64,000 nt of DNA from Rhynchosporium graminicola (taxonomy: Eukaryota; Ascomycota; Leotiomycetes; Helotiales; Ploettnerulaceae). The notes beneath the pieces are model-generated. The model did no database searches, was not told the origin of the DNA, and was given only the letters and a program-made list of their open reading frames with translations. Where the stretch lies: positions 186,001-250,000 of the forward strand of contig FJUW01000063.1 of the NCBI GenBank assembly GCA_900074885.1. The letters are read 5' to 3'. Position 1 is the stretch's first letter, and each line of letters begins with the position of its first letter. The position numbers and the translations under genes are program-made. Positions 60,700 through 64,000 of this stretch are shown here, piece by piece.

Positions 60700-61758
60700 C
60701 TAAGCAGCCAATTGAGTCGCGATAGTCTTTTTAACAGCATCCGCTAAAGTCTCTGTATCCTCCGCATCGATCAAGTGATTATCCCGCTTCTCATACAAAG
60801 TACCGCCCTCTCCCCAAATTCGTTTCAGAGTGAAGACAGTAGACGCCGGGTTCTTGTTGGCATAAGCTTCCTCCTCAAGTTCTCGAACCATCTCGAGGGT
60901 GGTATATGATACACTCCATTTATCTCCAGTCTGCTTTTCAAACTCGGCGACGATCTCAGCAGGTGTGGTGGTGAAAGAGTTGACTTTGAGGGCACGATTC
61001 CGAGCCGCTTCTGGATGGAGTAATGCTTTGACGACCAGCTTACCCACGCTTCGTGGAAATCAGTATAAGTACTTGGAAACCAGCTTCTTGGTTGGCAAGG
61101 ACTTACTCATCCGGCGTCGTCAAGCTAATCTTCCCATTCCCATCTCCAATAAGAACAGCTTTCTTCTCCTTGACATTGAAGCTTCCTATCTGCGGAGCTT
61201 GTGGAGCAGCTCCGAGATATCCTCCGACATCTGCATATGGCCCAGTAACAACATACGTATATTCCAAGCCAGAAGTCTCTTTTAACGCAGCTCTGACCTT
61301 CAATTTCTGTTGATGTGGAGGTTCGTTCGCGGATTCAGGTCCGTACTCGATATCGGTTCCGTATTCGGAGGGGAAGAAGCGCTTGACGGTTGGAGCTTGT
61401 TCGGCGAGCTTAATCCATTCGACTTGTTCTCCAATTGCCATTCGACCCACGGCACTTATGACTGTATCGACACCTGCAGAATCTCCGTCAATACTAGGCT
61501 TGAGTTGCTTGATAGCTGTGACTGACCCTGGAATGCCTTGAGCAGGTCTTCTGGTTTTTGAACATTACCGACAATAACTCCCACTCCCTTTGCACGCAAG
61601 CTATCCAGCAGGTCTGACTTCGTCTCGGCAGTCTTTGGCGAAGTGAAGATAGCAATATTCCCGAAAGAGTCCTTTGCTTTGACAATCTGATCAAGGATGT
61701 AGGAGCCGATGTAGCCAGTTCCTCCGAGTATCAAGAGATTCTCCTTCGAAGGTGCCAT
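60700..61758 (-). CDS. NmrA-like/isoflavone-reductase-type NAD(P)-binding protein
   Basis: Three exons, 61758-61527, 61473-61107 and 61048-60700, give 315 aa with frame kept across both introns (gtcagt/ctgcag and gtaagt/cgaag). The N-terminus has the Rossmann dinucleotide motif [13 protein letters not shown] (G12-x-x-G-x-x-G18). Later blocks typical of the NmrA/PCBER group are [27 protein letters not shown] and the [14 protein letters not shown] junction. The family includes reductases of phenolic substrates and NAD(P)-sensing regulators such as NmrA. With a PCBER-like KRFFPSEYG block, an oxidoreductase role is more likely than an NmrA role, but substrate and cofactor are unknown. The start at 61758 ([13 protein letters not shown]) is preferred over an upstream ATG because it begins just before the fold. 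Confidence 0.88.
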
Positions 61759-62512
61759 GCTGTTGAATTGCGTCGAATGTTGGTCGATTCTACTTCTCAT
61801 TGTTATATAATTGGTGTCTTTACACGTCTTCCTGGCATTCACGTCAGATCGCGAGAAAGCGGGACTTTATTCAAGTCCATCGTTCGTAATCCCATTATTT
61901 CTGTAAGTTCACGTCGAAATAGCGGGGTCAAGTTGCGCCTGCAGATGTACGTTGCTGCTTAGTAATCGTCACCCACCTGCCCAGTTAGGATCGCGGGGGT
62001 TGATCAACATCGCTGTCCTCGGAGAATCTCTATCTCGGATGTATGAAGGTCTTCGAAACTCTCCAAAAATTGTTTTGATGCAAATTCTGTCAGTTGCTGC
62101 GATGAACTTGCTATTTTGTGGTCCACTAGCTCCACCCCTATGAGCCTGATCGGTAACTCCACTCACGAGCTACGTGACAAGAAGCAAATTTCCCAATACC
62201 ATCTAATCTTCCGTACCTAGGCCAGATTTCCACGAAAAACAATTCCGCGTAACATTCCCACAAACACAATCCGCACTTTGCGTTTGTAAAGCATTGTGGA
62301 TCAGCTTACGCACGTGACTAGCAGCTCGGCTTTCCTAGAAAGCTAAGATAGCGCTAAGATAGGAGAATTAGCGCCGCGAGGCTGAATATTGATTCGAGAT
62401 ACACTAGTTTCCCCCTCGAATTATTCTCCAGCACACACACACCTTCGAACCTTTATCCAACAAATCGCAATCGACTCCCACATATCTTCACAAAGCCTTT
62501 GGTACGCTAGTC
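61759..62512. other. Intergenic/divergent promoter of NmrA-like and SGT1 genes
   Basis: 750 bases between divergent genes. A CACGTGAC E-box-like element lies at 62311-62318 and a near-duplicate GCTAAGATAG word occurs twice at about 62340-62361. CACGTG is bound by bHLH factors such as Cbf1 in other fungi. A CT/CA-rich leader precedes SGT1. Confidence 0.45.
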
Positions 62513-63739
62513 ATGTCTACAGAAGCAGGCAAAGGTCAAGACGCCATTAAGGTGTCTGACTACCCCGCCGCAATCAAACATCTCACAGCTGCTCTCAGGA
62601 CCTGCCCTCCTGCCCGGCCGTCACCCCTCTGGCTCATTCAGCGCTCGATTGCCTACCAGAGAACCAGCCAGCACGAACTAGCCTTGATCGATGCCGATAA
62701 TGCCCTTCTTGCCAGCATCGATCGGGGCAAGCGGGATCTGATCGCAACCTCTCACTTCCGACGAGCTGTCGCTCTCCACGGTCTCGGCAGATTTGGGGAT
62801 GCTAGATTGTGTCTCAACTGGTGCAATAAGAAGAATGACAAGGAGAAGGGATTAACAATTTGGATGGCCAAGGTCAAGGCTGATTACGAGAATGCTGGTG
62901 GTGATGAGGCTGAGTGCAATAAGACGACTGTCAAGGAGGTCCCAGACAAGCCAGAAGAGGTCATAGGTGAACTTGCGTCGAAGGAGGAGAAGGGAACACC
63001 AGTAGCAACAAAGAAAGTCCCGGTTGTTACAGGTGCGCCAGTTGCCCAGGCACCAACACCAAAGGAGAAAGTCAGAACAGAGTGGTATCAATCTACAGCA
63101 ACTGTCACCATTGAGATCTTCGCGAAAGGTGTACCAAAAGAGAATGCAACCGTCAAAATTACGGAAGAAAGTGTGAGTCTGTTCGTCCGATATCTCCAAA
63201 AGTACTCTAACATATCTCAGGTTGACGTCAGTTTCCCTGTTGCAATTTCCAACAGCAACTACGACTATACTCTTGAACCTCTCTTCTCCAAAGTCGATGC
63301 CTCAAAGAGCACATTTCGAATCACTCCCCACAAAATCGAAATTATCCTCCACAAATCTCTCCCTGGCCTCAAATGGTCATCCCTCGAAGGCACCGAGCCC
63401 ATCCACTTAACAACCTCTGAGGAAGAACCAGCCACCAAAATCCCCGATGCTGTCCTACAAGTCGACAAAGCACCCTCATACCCGACCTCATCTAAGAATG
63501 GGCCCACCAACTGGGATACGGTGCTTTCGGACGAGAATGATGAGGAGGACGGTGAGGAGGTTGACCATTTCTTCAAGAAGTTGTATAAGGATGCTGATCC
63601 GGACACCAAGCGTGCGATGATGAAAAGTTATCAGGAGAGCAATGGTACTAGTTTGTCCACGGTTTGGAGTGATGTTGGGAGCAAGACTTTTGAGACTATG
63701 CCGCCCGATGGTATGGAGGCTAAGAAATGGGGTGCTTGA
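62513..63739 (+). CDS. sgt1: SGT1 co-chaperone (TPR, CS and SGS domains)
   Basis: Two exons, 62513-63172 and 63221-63739, give 392 aa. Sgt1 links HSP90 to client complexes, including SCF ubiquitin ligases and kinetochore assembly, in cytosol and nucleus. The TPR region covers about residues 10-120 (DYPAAIKHLTAALRTC, ALIDADNALL, RRAVALHGLGRF). The CS domain lies at about 190-285 (TEWYQSTATVTIEIFAKGV, TFRITPHKIEIILHK). The SGS domain is C-terminal (WDTVLSDENDEED, then the DADPDTKRAMMKSYQESNGTSLSTVWSDVG stretch). The 48-base intron at 63173-63220 (gtgagt ... ctaaca ... ctcag) lies inside the CS domain. Its length is a multiple of three with no stop, so an unspliced copy would also encode a full protein with 16 extra residues. 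The spliced form gives the usual strand ITEESVDVSFPV. Confidence 0.95.
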   Translation: MSTEAGKGQDAIKVSDYPAAIKHLTAALRTCPPARPSPLWLIQRSIAYQRTSQHELALIDADNALLASIDRGKRDLIATSHFRRAVALHGLGRFGDARLCLNWCNKKNDKEKGLTIWMAKVKADYENAGGDEAECNKTTVKEVPDKPEEVIGELASKEEKGTPVATKKVPVVTGAPVAQAPTPKEKVRTEWYQSTATVTIEIFAKGVPKENATVKITEESVSLFVRYLQKYSNISQVDVSFPVAISNSNYDYTLEPLFSKVDASKSTFRITPHKIEIILHKSLPGLKWSSLEGTEPIHLTTSEEEPATKIPDAVLQVDKAPSYPTSSKNGPTNWDTVLSDENDEEDGEEVDHFFKKLYKDADPDTKRAMMKSYQESNGTSLSTVWSDVGSKTFETMPPDGMEAKKWGA

Positions 63740-64000
63740 GCATTTGTGCTGCGGATTTTTGCTTTCGACGCAAGCGTGATACTTGGTTTGCTAAGTCGTC
63801 GTGCTCGTAGTCAGCGATGGTATGGTGTTGGCGGCATCTTGATGGAGTTCGCGGGGCGCCTGGGTTTTTGTTCTGTTTTGACTGAATGGAAGCATCTTTC
63901 TAACTTTGTCGTTCTTTTTAAGTTCTTTGGTCTGTTCTGCTCCTTCTCGCATTCTATCTCGCTCGCTTCCTCTCGTCTCGTATAGGCTAAAGCGCGCGCT
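63740..64000. other. SGT1 3' flank
   Basis: 260 bases downstream of SGT1 to the window edge, with a CT-rich end. No gene seen. Confidence 0.6.

Overview
The window reads as nuclear DNA of a filamentous ascomycete fungus. Genes stand alone on both strands, most are split by short GT-AG introns (about 48-130 nt) with CTAAC/CTGAC-type branch sites, and the products are fungal orthologues (ERG7, SPO11, glucosidase II alpha, SGT1, Swa2/auxilin) mixed with fungal accessory families (P450s, HET, 2EXR, F-box, Est1-type). A Leotiomycete-like fungus is my guess; nothing in the sequence proves a species. Most exon boundaries below were derived by hand from splice signals, reading frame and family motifs.

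Layout: (1) 1.6-10 kb, minus strand: a large SNF2 ATPase with a long disordered N-terminus, then the clathrin-uncoating co-chaperone SWA2. (2) 10-19.7 kb: sparse sequence with two doubtful short membrane ORFs, a 2.7-kb stretch packed with pentanucleotide and tetranucleotide microsatellites ending in the 5' leader of a four-pass MARVEL-like protein gene, then methionine aminopeptidase 2 whose 5' coding region does not splice cleanly. (3) 20-42 kb: an accessory, gene-poor zone with an F-box protein carrying a membrane helix, an initiator tRNA-Met gene, a broken 2EXR gene, a GH18 enzyme, a small GPI-type wall protein, a Dcr2-like metallophosphoesterase, an Est1-type protein with an N-terminal zinc-finger-like segment and hydrophobic C-terminus, a HET-domain fragment fused to membrane helices, a cysteine-rich protein, and three long gene deserts. 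(4) 42-52.7 kb: a conserved block with ERG7 and SPO11 divergent from one short promoter, a mitochondrial DUF1279-like protein, and NDK1 divergent from glucosidase II alpha. (5) 53.4-61.8 kb: an EthD-domain protein, two convergent P450s and an NmrA-like reductase, a possible small catabolic or secondary-metabolite neighbourhood. (6) 62.5-63.7 kb: SGT1.

The conserved genes cover sterol synthesis (ERG7), meiotic break formation (SPO11), ER glycoprotein quality control (glucosidase II), nucleotide balance (NDK1), vesicle uncoating (SWA2), protein maturation (MetAP2) and kinetochore/SCF/HSP90 function (SGT1). They are not one pathway. I found no rRNA, CRISPR, intact transposon or virus-like gene.
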